Source of the DNA: an uncultured Lachnospiraceae bacterium
Lineage (GTDB): Bacteria > Bacillota > Clostridia > Lachnospirales > Lachnospiraceae
Assembly (NCBI GenBank): GCA_947243855.1
Contig: CAMXIK010000009.1
Span: 1 to 64,000 of the forward strand
Length of the DNA stretch: 64,000 nucleotides
Direction: 5' to 3'
This document shows positions 18,013-25,631 of the stretch, piece by piece. Each line of letters begins with the position of its first letter. The stretch's first letter is position 1. The notes under the pieces were generated by a model, which saw only the letters and a program-made list of their open reading frames with translations, had not been told where the DNA came from and made no database searches. A program made the position numbers and the translations under genes.

Positions 18013-19302
18013 ATGACACAACACAGACAATGGAAATCAGTAGATTATTTAATTGGGGACGTGAAGACAAAATTACAGGGACAGGACAGACTGTCTTGTC
18101 TGTTTGAGACATGCTATGCCAATACACTACATACGACAGTCCGTGAACTTTCGGACGGGACAACCTATGTGATCACGGGGGACATTCCCGCTATGTGGCT
18201 GAGAGACTCTGCGGCGCAGATGCGGCCCTATCTGATTCCGGCAAGAGAGGACGAGGCTTTGGCCGAGTTGATTGCCGGTCTGGTAAGAAGGCAGTTCTTT
18301 TACATCGATATAGACCCTTACGCAAATGCTTTTAATGAGAGTCCAAGCGGCGCCTGCTGGGATAAAAATGACTTACAGCAAAACGACTGGCTGTGGGAGC
18401 GCAAGTATGAGGTGGATTCTCTTTGTTATCCGATTCAGCTTGCGTATTTGCTTTGGAAAAATACGGGCTGTACCAGTCAGTTTAACGAGGATTTTCAACG
18501 GGGAGCCGACAAAATTTTACAGATCTTTTGTCGTGAGCAGAACCATGAGGAAAATTCTTCCTATCGATTCATCCGAAAAAATACCGTGGTGACAGACACG
18601 TTACTACGGGATGGAAAAGGCGCGTTAGTGAAGGGCGGTATCGGCTTGACTTGGTCCGGTTTCCGGCCCAGCGACGATGCCTGCACATACGGTTATTTGA
18701 TTCCTTCTAACATGTTTGCTGCGGTTGCGCTGAGATATCTGGAAGAGATTGCGGAAATGGTGTATCATAATGAACAAATGCGGAAGGAAGCGTCCTGCCT
18801 TAGACAGCAGATTGAAGAAGGCATTGCACGGTATGGAATTGTTGAAACGGAGACTTACGGAAAAATTTATGCCTATGAAGTGGACGGTTTCGGGCAGTAC
18901 AATCTGATGGATGATGCCAATATTCCAAGCCTGCTTTCTCTGCCTTATCTGGGTTATCCGGGCGATGCGGCGGTTTGGCAAAATACGAGGCGTTTTATCT
19001 TGAGCGAGGCAAATCCTTATTTTTATCAAGGAAAATTTGCCTGCGGGATCGGCAGTCCCCACACGCCGGCAAATCACGTTTGGCATTTGTCGCTTATTAT
19101 GCAGGGAATGACTTCGACGGATCAGCGGGAAAAAGAGGATATTTTGCGGATGCTGACGGAGACAGACGCTGGAACTGGATTGATGCACGAAAGTGTGCAT
19201 GTGGATGAGCCGAAAAAGTATACGAGAGAATGGTTTTCATGGGAAAACGCGCTGTTTTGCGAGTGGATTCTTGATCTTTGTGGGTATAAGATTGCGAGGT
19301 GA
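18013..19302 (+). CDS. Glycoside hydrolase family 125 (exo-alpha-1,6-mannosidase)
   Basis: 429-residue cytosolic protein with the GH125 pattern: ITGDIPAMWLRDSAAQMRPY near residue 55, then ANAFNESPSGACWDKNDL, YEVDSLCYPIQLAYLLWK, GLTWSGFRPSDDAC, and MHESVHVDEPKKYTREWFSW near the C-terminus. Characterised members release mannose from alpha-1,6-linked mannosides. No secretion signal, so it likely acts on imported oligosaccharides. An upstream start at 17971 is possible; 18013 is preferred for its GGGG ribosome-site-like stretch. No mannose importer is adjacent. Confidence 0.9.
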   Translation: MTQHRQWKSVDYLIGDVKTKLQGQDRLSCLFETCYANTLHTTVRELSDGTTYVITGDIPAMWLRDSAAQMRPYLIPAREDEALAELIAGLVRRQFFYIDIDPYANAFNESPSGACWDKNDLQQNDWLWERKYEVDSLCYPIQLAYLLWKNTGCTSQFNEDFQRGADKILQIFCREQNHEENSSYRFIRKNTVVTDTLLRDGKGALVKGGIGLTWSGFRPSDDACTYGYLIPSNMFAAVALRYLEEIAEMVYHNEQMRKEASCLRQQIEEGIARYGIVETETYGKIYAYEVDGFGQYNLMDDANIPSLLSLPYLGYPGDAAVWQNTRRFILSEANPYFYQGKFACGIGSPHTPANHVWHLSLIMQGMTSTDQREKEDILRMLTETDAGTGLMHESVHVDEPKKYTREWFSWENALFCEWILDLCGYKIAR

Positions 19303-19310
19303 CAAAATTT

Positions 19311-19763
19311 ATGGCGGTACAGTATAGAAAATTGACGGAAAAGGATTTAGACATTTTCATAGAAATGAGAATCCATCAGCTTCGGGAAGAAGGTGCGACT
19401 GAGGAGATCGATTTAAAGCCAGCCTTGGTTGATTATTATAAACGGCATATGGCGGACGGCACCTTTGTTTCATGGCTGGCTGTTGACGGAGAGAAAATTG
19501 TGGGCACAAGCGGCATGTCGTTTGTGGAAAAGCCTCCGTATTTTAGCTGTCCCAACGGGAAAATCGGCTTGCTTTCCAGTATGTATACTTCTGATGAGTA
19601 CCGCAGACAGGGCATTGCAAAAACGCTGCTGACGCATGTAGTGGAGGAAGCGAGAGAATATGGCTGCGGCTGTGTGCAGATTACGGCCTCGGATATGGGA
19701 GTGCTATTATATACGGACTTCGGGTTTGTGAAGAACGGGAATTTTATGCAGTATAAATTTTGA
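19311..19763 (+). CDS. GNAT family N-acetyltransferase
   Basis: 150 residues with the GNAT fold: beta-strand YRKLTEKDLDIF, a central strand ending in LLSSMYTSDEYRRQGIAKTL that includes the acetyl-CoA-binding R-R-Q-G-I-A loop, and LYTDFGF near the end. Acceptor unknown. Start 19311 uses the AGGTGA that overlaps the stop of the GH125 gene, so translation is probably coupled. Confidence 0.88.
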   Translation: MAVQYRKLTEKDLDIFIEMRIHQLREEGATEEIDLKPALVDYYKRHMADGTFVSWLAVDGEKIVGTSGMSFVEKPPYFSCPNGKIGLLSSMYTSDEYRRQGIAKTLLTHVVEEAREYGCGCVQITASDMGVLLYTDFGFVKNGNFMQYKF

Positions 19764-19778
19764 AGGCGGGAAAACCGA

Positions 19779-20468
19779 ATGGACATTTCGTTATATTATC
19801 AGGAACAGGGCGAAGGAGAGCCGCTGTTTCTTTTGCACGGGAATGGCGAGGATGGCACATATTTTTCCAATCAACTTTCTTTTTTCTCTGACAGATACCG
19901 GGTGGTTGCGGTCGATACGAGAGGGCATGGAAAATCCCCGCGGGGGACGGCTCCTTTTACAATGGAGCAGTTTGCGGTAGACTTGCATCATTTGATGGAC
20001 AAATTGGAGATTCAAAAAGCAATTATATTGGGGTTTTCCGACGGTGCGAATATTGCCATGAAGTTTGCGTTAAAATATCCCGAGCGGGTAAAGGCGCTTA
20101 TCCTAAACGGCGGAAATCTGAATACAAAGGGAGTCAAAAGAAGCATCCAGATTCCGATAGAGATCGGGTATCGGTTAGCAAAGCTGTTTGCGGGAAAATC
20201 GGAAGAAGCGAAATCCCATATGGAAATTTTAGGTCTGATGGTGAATGAGCCGAACATAAAGCCCGAGGAACTGCATGCGATTCAGCCGCCGACGCTCGTC
20301 ATTGTAGGGACAAGGGATATGATTAAGCAGAGCCATACGGAAGTCATTGCCAAGAACATACCAAATGCAAAGTTTTCCGTGATTCCAGGAGATCATTTTA
20401 TTGCCAATAAAAGACCGGAGGAATTTAATAAGGCGGTGGAAGATTTTTTGAGTAGTGAAAGTGAATAA
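19779..20468 (+). CDS. Alpha/beta hydrolase
   Basis: 229-residue alpha/beta-hydrolase fold protein. The oxyanion strand PLFLLHGNGEDG is near residue 15, the nucleophile elbow GFSDGA near residue 87, the acid in VGTRDM, and the catalytic His in GDHFIANK. No signal peptide. Follows the GNAT gene by 15 bases. Substrate cannot be predicted. Confidence 0.9.
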   Translation: MDISLYYQEQGEGEPLFLLHGNGEDGTYFSNQLSFFSDRYRVVAVDTRGHGKSPRGTAPFTMEQFAVDLHHLMDKLEIQKAIILGFSDGANIAMKFALKYPERVKALILNGGNLNTKGVKRSIQIPIEIGYRLAKLFAGKSEEAKSHMEILGLMVNEPNIKPEELHAIQPPTLVIVGTRDMIKQSHTEVIAKNIPNAKFSVIPGDHFIANKRPEEFNKAVEDFLSSESE

Positions 20469-20504
20469 ATATAAGTAGCTTTCCGCCGTGCAGGTATTTT
20501 TTAT

Positions 20505-20554
20505 TTGACATATTAGTAACTTGTTACTATAATAGAAGCGCAACAAGTTACTAA
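20505..20554 (+). promoter_or_regulatory. MarR-gene promoter with overlapping operators
   Basis: TTGACA (20505-20510), 17-base spacer, TATAAT (20528-20533). The spacer contains the perfect dyad AGTAAC-tt-GTTACT (20515-20528), and TTAGTAACTTG (20513-20523) is repeated inverted as CAAGTTACTAA (20544-20554). This is a textbook autoregulated MarR arrangement. Confidence 0.8.
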
Positions 20555-20571
20555 TAGAAAAGGAGTTTTTT

Positions 20572-21060
20572 ATGTTAGCAGAACTGACAGCACGATTTTC
20601 CGACACTACAGAAAACCAGAAAAAAGCGATTTTCAGCAGTTTATTTATTGCCACGAACAAATTGCAGACGCTTTTTGACAATCACATTCCGCAGATCTCA
20701 TTGAAGCAGTTTATGCTCCTTTCTATCGTGCGCCAGTCTAAAGGACAGATGACGTTTACACAGTTGGGAAATATATTAGGCTGTTCCAGACAGAATATTA
20801 AAAAGCTGGCGGAGATTTTAGAAAAAAAGGGTTTTATCACTATTCAGCAAAGCCCTTACGATACGAGAGCCTTGTGCATTTGTCTTACGGAAAAGGTGAA
20901 GGATTACTTTGAGAATGATTTTTCAGCATATCAGAAGGAGTTGGAATATCTTTTTGAAGTTTATACGGATCAGGAAATTGAAGCTTTATTTAACCTTATG
21001 GCAAAGCTATACGCTGGAATTGAAAATTTAGAGAAGAAAACGACCGATTATGGCAATTAA
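20572..21060 (+). CDS. MarR family transcriptional regulator
   Basis: 162-residue winged-helix protein. The helix-turn-helix lies at about residues 55-80 (TQLGNILGCSRQNIKKLAEI) and the wing at 90-105 (SPYDTRALCICLTEK). Probable dimeric repressor of itself and the flavodoxin gene, acting on the dyads at 20513-20554. Signal is unknown; flavodoxin context suggests redox, phenolic or quinone stress. Good AAAGGAG site. Confidence 0.9.
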   Translation: MLAELTARFSDTTENQKKAIFSSLFIATNKLQTLFDNHIPQISLKQFMLLSIVRQSKGQMTFTQLGNILGCSRQNIKKLAEILEKKGFITIQQSPYDTRALCICLTEKVKDYFENDFSAYQKELEYLFEVYTDQEIEALFNLMAKLYAGIENLEKKTTDYGN

Positions 21061-21094
21061 GCACTAGAAAAATAAAAGAGGGAGACGGAAACAG

Positions 21095-21613
21095 ATGAAA
21101 ACAATCGTTATTTACAATTCAAAAACGGGGTTTACAAAACGGTACGCCGAGTGGATTGCAGAAACGGCGGGAGCTGAATGCTTGCCATTATCAGAGGCAA
21201 AAAAGAAGATTTTGACGAAATATGACGCCATTGTTTTCGGAAGCTGGGCATGTGCGGGCAGTATCAAAAATATCGGCTGGTTTACGGAAAATATGGAACG
21301 GTGGAAAGAAAAAAAGCTGATCGTATTTTGTGTCGGCGCAAGCCCGGTTACCCCGGATGTTGAAAAATCACTTGCGCAGAATTTTAACGAGCCGAAATTG
21401 AAACAGGCTAACGTGTTTTACTGTCCGGGCGGACTTAATTACGAGAAAATGACCGCATCGTCGAGGTTTATGATGCGGATGTTTGTCAAAGCAATCAAAG
21501 CGAAAAAGAATAAGACCGCTGTGGAGGAAGAAATGGCAAGGGTGATGTCCTCTTCCTATGATATTTCGGATCGGAAGTATACGGAACCAATTTTAAAGTG
21601 CCTGAGAGGATAA
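21095..21613 (+). CDS. Flavodoxin-domain protein
   Basis: 172 residues with a flavodoxin-like fold: IVIYNSKTGFTKRYAEWIAE at the N-terminus forms the FMN-phosphate loop, and IVFGSWACAGSIKNIGWFTE the second flavin contact. It resembles the HemG/flavodoxin-5 branch. It follows the MarR gene by 34 bases and is very likely part of its regulon. Electron-transfer partner unknown. Confidence 0.85.
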   Translation: MKTIVIYNSKTGFTKRYAEWIAETAGAECLPLSEAKKKILTKYDAIVFGSWACAGSIKNIGWFTENMERWKEKKLIVFCVGASPVTPDVEKSLAQNFNEPKLKQANVFYCPGGLNYEKMTASSRFMMRMFVKAIKAKKNKTAVEEEMARVMSSSYDISDRKYTEPILKCLRG

Positions 21614-21751
21614 ATTATTCTTCTCAGCATTTTTTTACTGTAAAAATTGCCATTTTTTGTTATAATCTAACTAGTTTCATGTAAAGATATTCAATAGACA
21701 GATAAAAGGGGGCGTCCTGTTGCGTGCGGATGCTTGGGAACGGAGACTTAT

Positions 21752-22849
21752 ATGCAGGGATTTATTCGGATTTCAAAATACGCGGGAATGCGAAACGACT
21801 TGGCGCAGGCCGGAGGAGGTAATACCTCTGTTAAGCTGGACGAGCAGGTAATGCTTGTCAAAAGCTCGGGATTCCAGCTTGCGGATGTGAATGAAGAGTC
21901 GGGCTATTCCAAGGTAGATTACCGTCAGATTGTAGATTATTTTGAGAAGAACGTCAAAGCGGATGGGGAATCTGCGTCAGCACAGAAACTTGGCGCGGCG
22001 GATGCTTTTACGGAAGAGGTTGGAAAGAAGCTGTTACAGGAGGCCCAGCTCGGAGGCGGTCGCGCCTCCATTGAGACTTTTCTCCATGCGGTGACAGGAA
22101 AATATACGCTTCACTCCCACCCGACGCTTGTCAATATCTTGACGGCCCGAAAGGACGGGGAAGAAATTCTGCGGCAGCTTTTTCCCGAAGCGGTTTTTGT
22201 GCCTTACCGGAAACCGGGCGCGGCATTGGCAGAAGCCTATTATACACGATACCGTGAGCGGCAGACGGAGGGAAAGGATGGTTCGGTTGTTTTTTTGGCC
22301 AGTCACGGGCTGGTAGTGAGCGGTGATTCGGCGGAACAGGTGATTGACTGCACCGAGGAGATATTGCAAAAAATCGCCTCATATTTAGGGATTTCTTATG
22401 AGGCGTATCCCAATGCGACGAAGCTGTGGAATAGATTTGCAAAGATTCCGAGATTAGAGGATAAAATTGTATATCTTTCCGAAAACCGTTTTTTATGCTG
22501 CGGTGGAGCGGCGGAAGCCGTTTTAAAGGAGGAAACGTGGAATCAAGCGTTTTGTCCCGACTGTGTGGTTTACGGATCGAAAAGGCCGATGTTTTTGGCG
22601 GATGATTTTTCTGAGGCGGATATTACCGCGTTTATAGAAAAAAACGGCGTTCCGGCGATGGTTTGTTTCAAGGGATATTTCTATATTCTGGCGGAGAGCG
22701 TGAAAAAAGCGCAGGAAATTGAAAATGTGATGAGCTTTGCCGCGCAGGTGCAGGCGGCGAATCTGTCTCATGAGATGAATTATCTGGACGAAGGGCAGCA
22801 GGATGAACTTCTAAACTGGGATGCGGAGAAATACCGCAGGAAGCTGTAA
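21752..22849 (+). CDS. Class II aldolase/adducin family protein
   Basis: 365-residue protein. Class II aldolase features are AGGGNTSVK near residue 25, the first metal His pair in TLHSHPTLVN near residue 118, and the later FLASHGLVVSG. The extra C-terminal region (residues 230-365) is beyond the usual fuculose-phosphate aldolase length. Start at 21752 is favoured by GGAG seven bases upstream. The gene opens a cluster of nucleotidyltransferase, glycosyltransferase and HAD genes, so it probably makes or edits a sugar-phosphate precursor for a surface glycan; the substrate is not predictable. Confidence 0.82.
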   Translation: MQGFIRISKYAGMRNDLAQAGGGNTSVKLDEQVMLVKSSGFQLADVNEESGYSKVDYRQIVDYFEKNVKADGESASAQKLGAADAFTEEVGKKLLQEAQLGGGRASIETFLHAVTGKYTLHSHPTLVNILTARKDGEEILRQLFPEAVFVPYRKPGAALAEAYYTRYRERQTEGKDGSVVFLASHGLVVSGDSAEQVIDCTEEILQKIASYLGISYEAYPNATKLWNRFAKIPRLEDKIVYLSENRFLCCGGAAEAVLKEETWNQAFCPDCVVYGSKRPMFLADDFSEADITAFIEKNGVPAMVCFKGYFYILAESVKKAQEIENVMSFAAQVQAANLSHEMNYLDEGQQDELLNWDAEKYRRKL

Positions 22850-22863
22850 GAGAAAGGAATTCT

Positions 22864-22902
22864 ATGGATAAAGATTTAGGTTCATTTTGGGAGAAATCCT
22901 AA
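22864..22902 (+). other. Twelve-codon mini-ORF, possible gene remnant
   Basis: ATG at 22864 with AAAGGAA upstream encodes MDKDLGSFWEKS and stops at 22902, just before the reversed toxin gene. The short sequence looks like the start of a normal protein. It could be the remnant of a gene interrupted when the YoeB/RelB module arrived, or chance. Confidence 0.3.
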
Positions 22903-22907
22903 TTTGC

Positions 22908-23174
22908 TTATTTGTCATTATAGTGCCCTTTGCACTGCGTTATAACAATATTATCATCATTGATCATATAAACGAGCCGGTCTTTTTCGTTAATTCTTCT
23001 GCTCCATTCTCCATTCGGGCTGTCTTTTAACGGTTCTGGTTTTCCTTCGCCGGTAAACGGTTCCCGTTGGATGGACTTTAATAGGTTATTTATTTTTTTC
23101 AATGTCTTTTTATCCTGTGTTTGCCAGTAAAGATATTCTGTCCACGCATCTTCGGCAAAAGAAATTTTACCCAT
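22908..23174 (-). CDS. yoeB: Txe/YoeB family toxin
   Basis: 88-residue RelE-superfamily mRNA interferase of full length. Features in order: AWTEYLYWQTQDKKT at the N-terminus, GKPEPLK with the catalytic-type Glu near residue 47, WSRRI (Arg 59-60), RLVY, and the C-terminal CKGHY with His 84 and Tyr 85. YoeB cleaves mRNA in the ribosomal A site when freed from its antitoxin. Overlaps the end of the antitoxin gene by eight bases, giving the standard antitoxin-first operon. Confidence 0.94.
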   Translation of the reverse strand: MGKISFAEDAWTEYLYWQTQDKKTLKKINNLLKSIQREPFTGEGKPEPLKDSPNGEWSRRINEKDRLVYMINDDNIVITQCKGHYNDK

Positions 23175-23439
23175 GCTCCATAGCCTCCAACTCTTCCATG
23201 GTTTTTACGATTATCTGTCCATCTTGGACTTGTTGGTTTGCTTTCCGAAGTTGTTCCATATTGGAATCGGAATAAAAGGGATCAAAAGGGGCAGCGATTT
23301 CGAAAGGAATACGGCGATCCCGTAAGGCCTTTTTTGCATAAATCATAAAAAAGGTAGTAAGGTTCATTCCCATTTCATCGCACATTTCATCCAGTTGTTT
23401 TTTCATTTCATCATCAAAACGAAGACTGATGGTAGTCAT
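23167..23439 (-). CDS. RelB/DinJ family antitoxin
   Basis: 90-residue protein with an N-terminal ribbon-helix-helix (MTTISLRFDDEMKKQLDEM, residues 1-45) and a C-terminal toxin-binding part (MEQLRKANQQVQDGQ). Start chosen at 23439, with AGGA upstream; ATG at 23460 is also in frame. It neutralises the YoeB-type toxin and should autoregulate through the promoter at 23463-23491. The pair lies in reverse orientation inside a plus-strand glycan cluster. Confidence 0.9.
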   Translation of the reverse strand: MTTISLRFDDEMKKQLDEMCDEMGMNLTTFFMIYAKKALRDRRIPFEIAAPFDPFYSDSNMEQLRKANQQVQDGQIIVKTMEELEAMEHG

Positions 23440-23462
23440 GTAATCACATCCTTTCTGCATCT

Positions 23463-23491
23463 ATTGTACTTCTGAAAGAAGCAAATTGCAA
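23463..23491 (-). promoter_or_regulatory. Promoter of the antitoxin-toxin operon
   Basis: Minus strand TTGCAA (23491-23486), 17-base spacer, TACAAT (23468-23463). The spacer contains the small dyad CTTC-tgaaa-GAAG, a plausible operator for the ribbon-helix-helix antitoxin. Confidence 0.6.
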
Positions 23492-23612
23492 GAAATATCA
23501 TTTAATATCTTTCAAATATATCATATGAAGAATAAGTAAATTTATGCAATGTTCGATTTATCATCTGAATTTTGGCATAGTTCTTGAAAACCTCATATAT
23601 TTTTAGAAACAG
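23492..23612. other. AT-rich spacer without recognised features
   Basis: Part of the 401-base stretch between the antitoxin gene and the nucleotidyltransferase gene. Very AT-rich; only very short open frames and no strong hairpin. The rest of that stretch is the antitoxin promoter and the leader described next. Confidence 0.5.
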
Positions 23613-23641
23613 TTGCTATTTGAAGGAGATTTGAGTATACT
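23613..23641 (+). promoter_or_regulatory. Promoter of the glycan cluster leader
   Basis: TTGCTA (23613-23618), 17-base spacer, TATACT (23636-23641). Predicts a transcript start near 23648 and a leader of about 190 bases before the ATG at 23841. Confidence 0.6.
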
Positions 23642-23647
23642 ATTTAT

Positions 23648-23809
23648 AGGTTAATGCCGTAAGTTTAACAGCAGATATACCTCGACCTTTAACAGAGACA
23701 GTTATAAGCGGGCATATCTCAGCCCTAAGCGAGACAGTTATAAGTGAGTGTTTCGCCACTCAAAGTGCGAATTTAACAGTGGGGCGGAGTTTCCGCCCCA
23801 TTTTTACAG
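23648..23809 (+). promoter_or_regulatory. Hairpin-array leader with terminator-like end
   Basis: The leader contains three small hairpins separated by related linkers: GGGC/GCCC (23710-23725), TGAGTG/CACTCA (23745-23762), and TGGGGCGGA/TCCGCCCCA (23780-23800) followed by TTTTT. Linkers are TTTAACAG at 23664, 23688 and 23772, and GAGACAGTTATAAG at 23695 and 23731. The last hairpin has the form of an intrinsic terminator located 36 bases before the gene, so the leader may be an attenuator or a cis-acting RNA. No known riboswitch class is recognised. Confidence 0.55.
23780..23805 (+). terminator. Terminator-like hairpin in the leader
   Basis: Perfect nine-base stem TGGGGCGGA (23780-23788) and TCCGCCCCA (23792-23800) with a three-base loop and five T. 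Situated between promoter and coding region, so it would have to be conditional. Confidence 0.65.
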
Positions 23810-23840
23810 TCGGAAAATAGGAAACTATGGGAGAAAAAAG

Positions 23841-25568
23841 ATGAACATTATCATACCGATGACAGGTTACGGTTCCCGTTTTGTGGCGGCGGGCTATCCG
23901 GAGTTGAAGCCGTTTATTCCGGTGATGGGAAAACCGATCATAGAGTGGATTGTGAAGGGAATGTACCCGAAGGATGTGCATTTTGTTTTTGTCTGCCGGG
24001 GAGAGCATTTGCAAAAAGACCCTTCCATGCGGGAACGGCTGCTTGCGCTTGCGCCGAACGCGGATATTGTGGTGATAGAAGAGTGGATAAAAAAGGGGCC
24101 TGTCTATGATGTGTTGCGGGCCTATCGTGCGCTTTGCATGGCGGAAACGGCAGATAAAAGGGCGGCGGACGGTTCAAATGGCGTGCGGGTTGAAAGAAGC
24201 GAATTGACAAAGGATTTTAATAAAGAGGACGGTATTATCATCAATTACTGCGATTTTTATATGCGCTGGGATTTTGCCGCTTTTGCAACGGAGGCGAAAA
24301 CGCGGGACTGCGACGGCGCGGTTCCTTGTTACACGGGATTTCATCCGAACCTTCTGCCGCAGAAGAATTTTTATGCGTCCTGTCTGACGGATGAAGATGA
24401 TAATTTAGTGGAGATTCGGGAAAAATATTCCTTTGAGAAAGATAAGACAAAGGCAAAGCACTCGCCGGGCGTTTATTATTTTAAAAACGGCGCGGTCATG
24501 GAAAAATACTGTCAAATGCTGACCGATCATGAGGAATGTGCCATCAACGGAGAGTATTACGCAAGCCTGCCCTACAATTTCATGGTGAAAGACGGGCTTA
24601 AGGTATGGATTCCGGCCAATGTCAGTCATTTTTGCCAGTGGGGAACGCCGGAGGACATGAAGGAGTTCGTTTACTGGACGGATTTGATTAGAAAGGCGGA
24701 GGCGGCTTCGAAAAAGGGTGACAGTCGAGAAGAGGAGCGCAGGCAGGATAAAAATGCAGACGCGGCGGGCAAGATATTGATTCCCATGGCGGGGGCTGGA
24801 CAGCGTTTTACGGATGCAGGGTACAAGGTGCACAAACCGGCGATCCAGACCATAGACCGACAGGACGGTACGCAGAAACCGATGGTGGTCTGCGCCACAA
24901 AGGATCTGCCCGGTGTGGCCGAGGACGGCGGAAATGTGATCTATGTGGATCGCAGCTTCCACAAGGAGGACGGGGTGGAGGATGTGATAAAAGCATATTA
25001 TCCAAAGGCGCAATTTATCACCATCGACCATTTGACGGAGGGACAAGCCTGTACCTGTATGTTGGCGGAGTCTCATCTGAATCCCGAAGAACCGCTTCTG
25101 ATTGCGGGCTGCGACAACGGTATGGATATTGATTTCGAAGCCTTTGAGAAAGTGAAGCTGGAATGCGACTGCGTGGTTTTCACCTACCGTCATAATGAGG
25201 CTGTGCTGCAAAACCCCAATGCCTACGGTTGGATGATTACTGACAATGACGGCAATATTACGGGCACGTCCATTAAAAAGGCAATTTCTGAAACGCCGAT
25301 GGAAGATCCGGCGGTGGTGGCGACCTTCTGGTTTAAGGAAGCGAAGGTCTTTTTAGAGGCCACGGAAAAAATGATTCGGGAGAATGACAGGATTAACGGG
25401 GAATTCTATGTAGACCAAACGGTGAAACATGTGTTAGACTTAGGATACAAGGCGAAAATTTTTGATATTGACAGGTACGTGGGCTGGGGAACGCCTGCGG
25501 ATTATGAAGGGTATCAGAATACCTATGTTTATTTCAGGGATTTTCTTGCAAAAGAGGGCCTGATCTAA
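23841..25568 (+). CDS. Tandem nucleotidyltransferase fusion
   Basis: 575-residue protein with two sugar-nucleotidyltransferase-like (Rossmann) domains. Domain 1 (residues 1-285) starts MNIIIPMTGYGSRFVAAGYP and keeps the G-x-G-x-R-F loop; domain 2 (about 309-575) starts KILIPMAGAGQRFTDAGY. A charged linker of about 20 residues joins them. Each has an NYCDF or GCDNGMD metal-type Asp and a late GWGTP or QWGTP element. Single-domain relatives activate sugar phosphates to NDP-sugars. Two non-identical copies in one chain is unusual and suggests either two substrates or one regulatory domain. The start at 23841 follows the long leader. Confidence 0.85.
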   Translation: MNIIIPMTGYGSRFVAAGYPELKPFIPVMGKPIIEWIVKGMYPKDVHFVFVCRGEHLQKDPSMRERLLALAPNADIVVIEEWIKKGPVYDVLRAYRALCMAETADKRAADGSNGVRVERSELTKDFNKEDGIIINYCDFYMRWDFAAFATEAKTRDCDGAVPCYTGFHPNLLPQKNFYASCLTDEDDNLVEIREKYSFEKDKTKAKHSPGVYYFKNGAVMEKYCQMLTDHEECAINGEYYASLPYNFMVKDGLKVWIPANVSHFCQWGTPEDMKEFVYWTDLIRKAEAASKKGDSREEERRQDKNADAAGKILIPMAGAGQRFTDAGYKVHKPAIQTIDRQDGTQKPMVVCATKDLPGVAEDGGNVIYVDRSFHKEDGVEDVIKAYYPKAQFITIDHLTEGQACTCMLAESHLNPEEPLLIAGCDNGMDIDFEAFEKVKLECDCVVFTYRHNEAVLQNPNAYGWMITDNDGNITGTSIKKAISETPMEDPAVVATFWFKEAKVFLEATEKMIRENDRINGEFYVDQTVKHVLDLGYKAKIFDIDRYVGWGTPADYEGYQNTYVYFRDFLAKEGLI

Positions 25569-25631
25569 GCGGCGGATATACGGGGATTGCGGAATTTTTG
25601 ATCAGCCGGCAGTCCTACAGAAAAGAAAGAT

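Noticed and set aside
22908-23460. Toxin-antitoxin pair as evidence for an integrated mobile element
   Set aside because: No integrase, transposase, terminal repeats or target duplication are visible around it.
23648-23809. CRISPR-like repetition in the leader before the nucleotidyltransferase gene
   Set aside because: Repeated linkers are only 8-14 bases, spacing is irregular, and no cas genes are present.
24405-25211. 268-codon minus-strand open frame inside the tandem nucleotidyltransferase gene
   Set aside because: Antisense shadow of a conserved enzyme; composition not protein-like.
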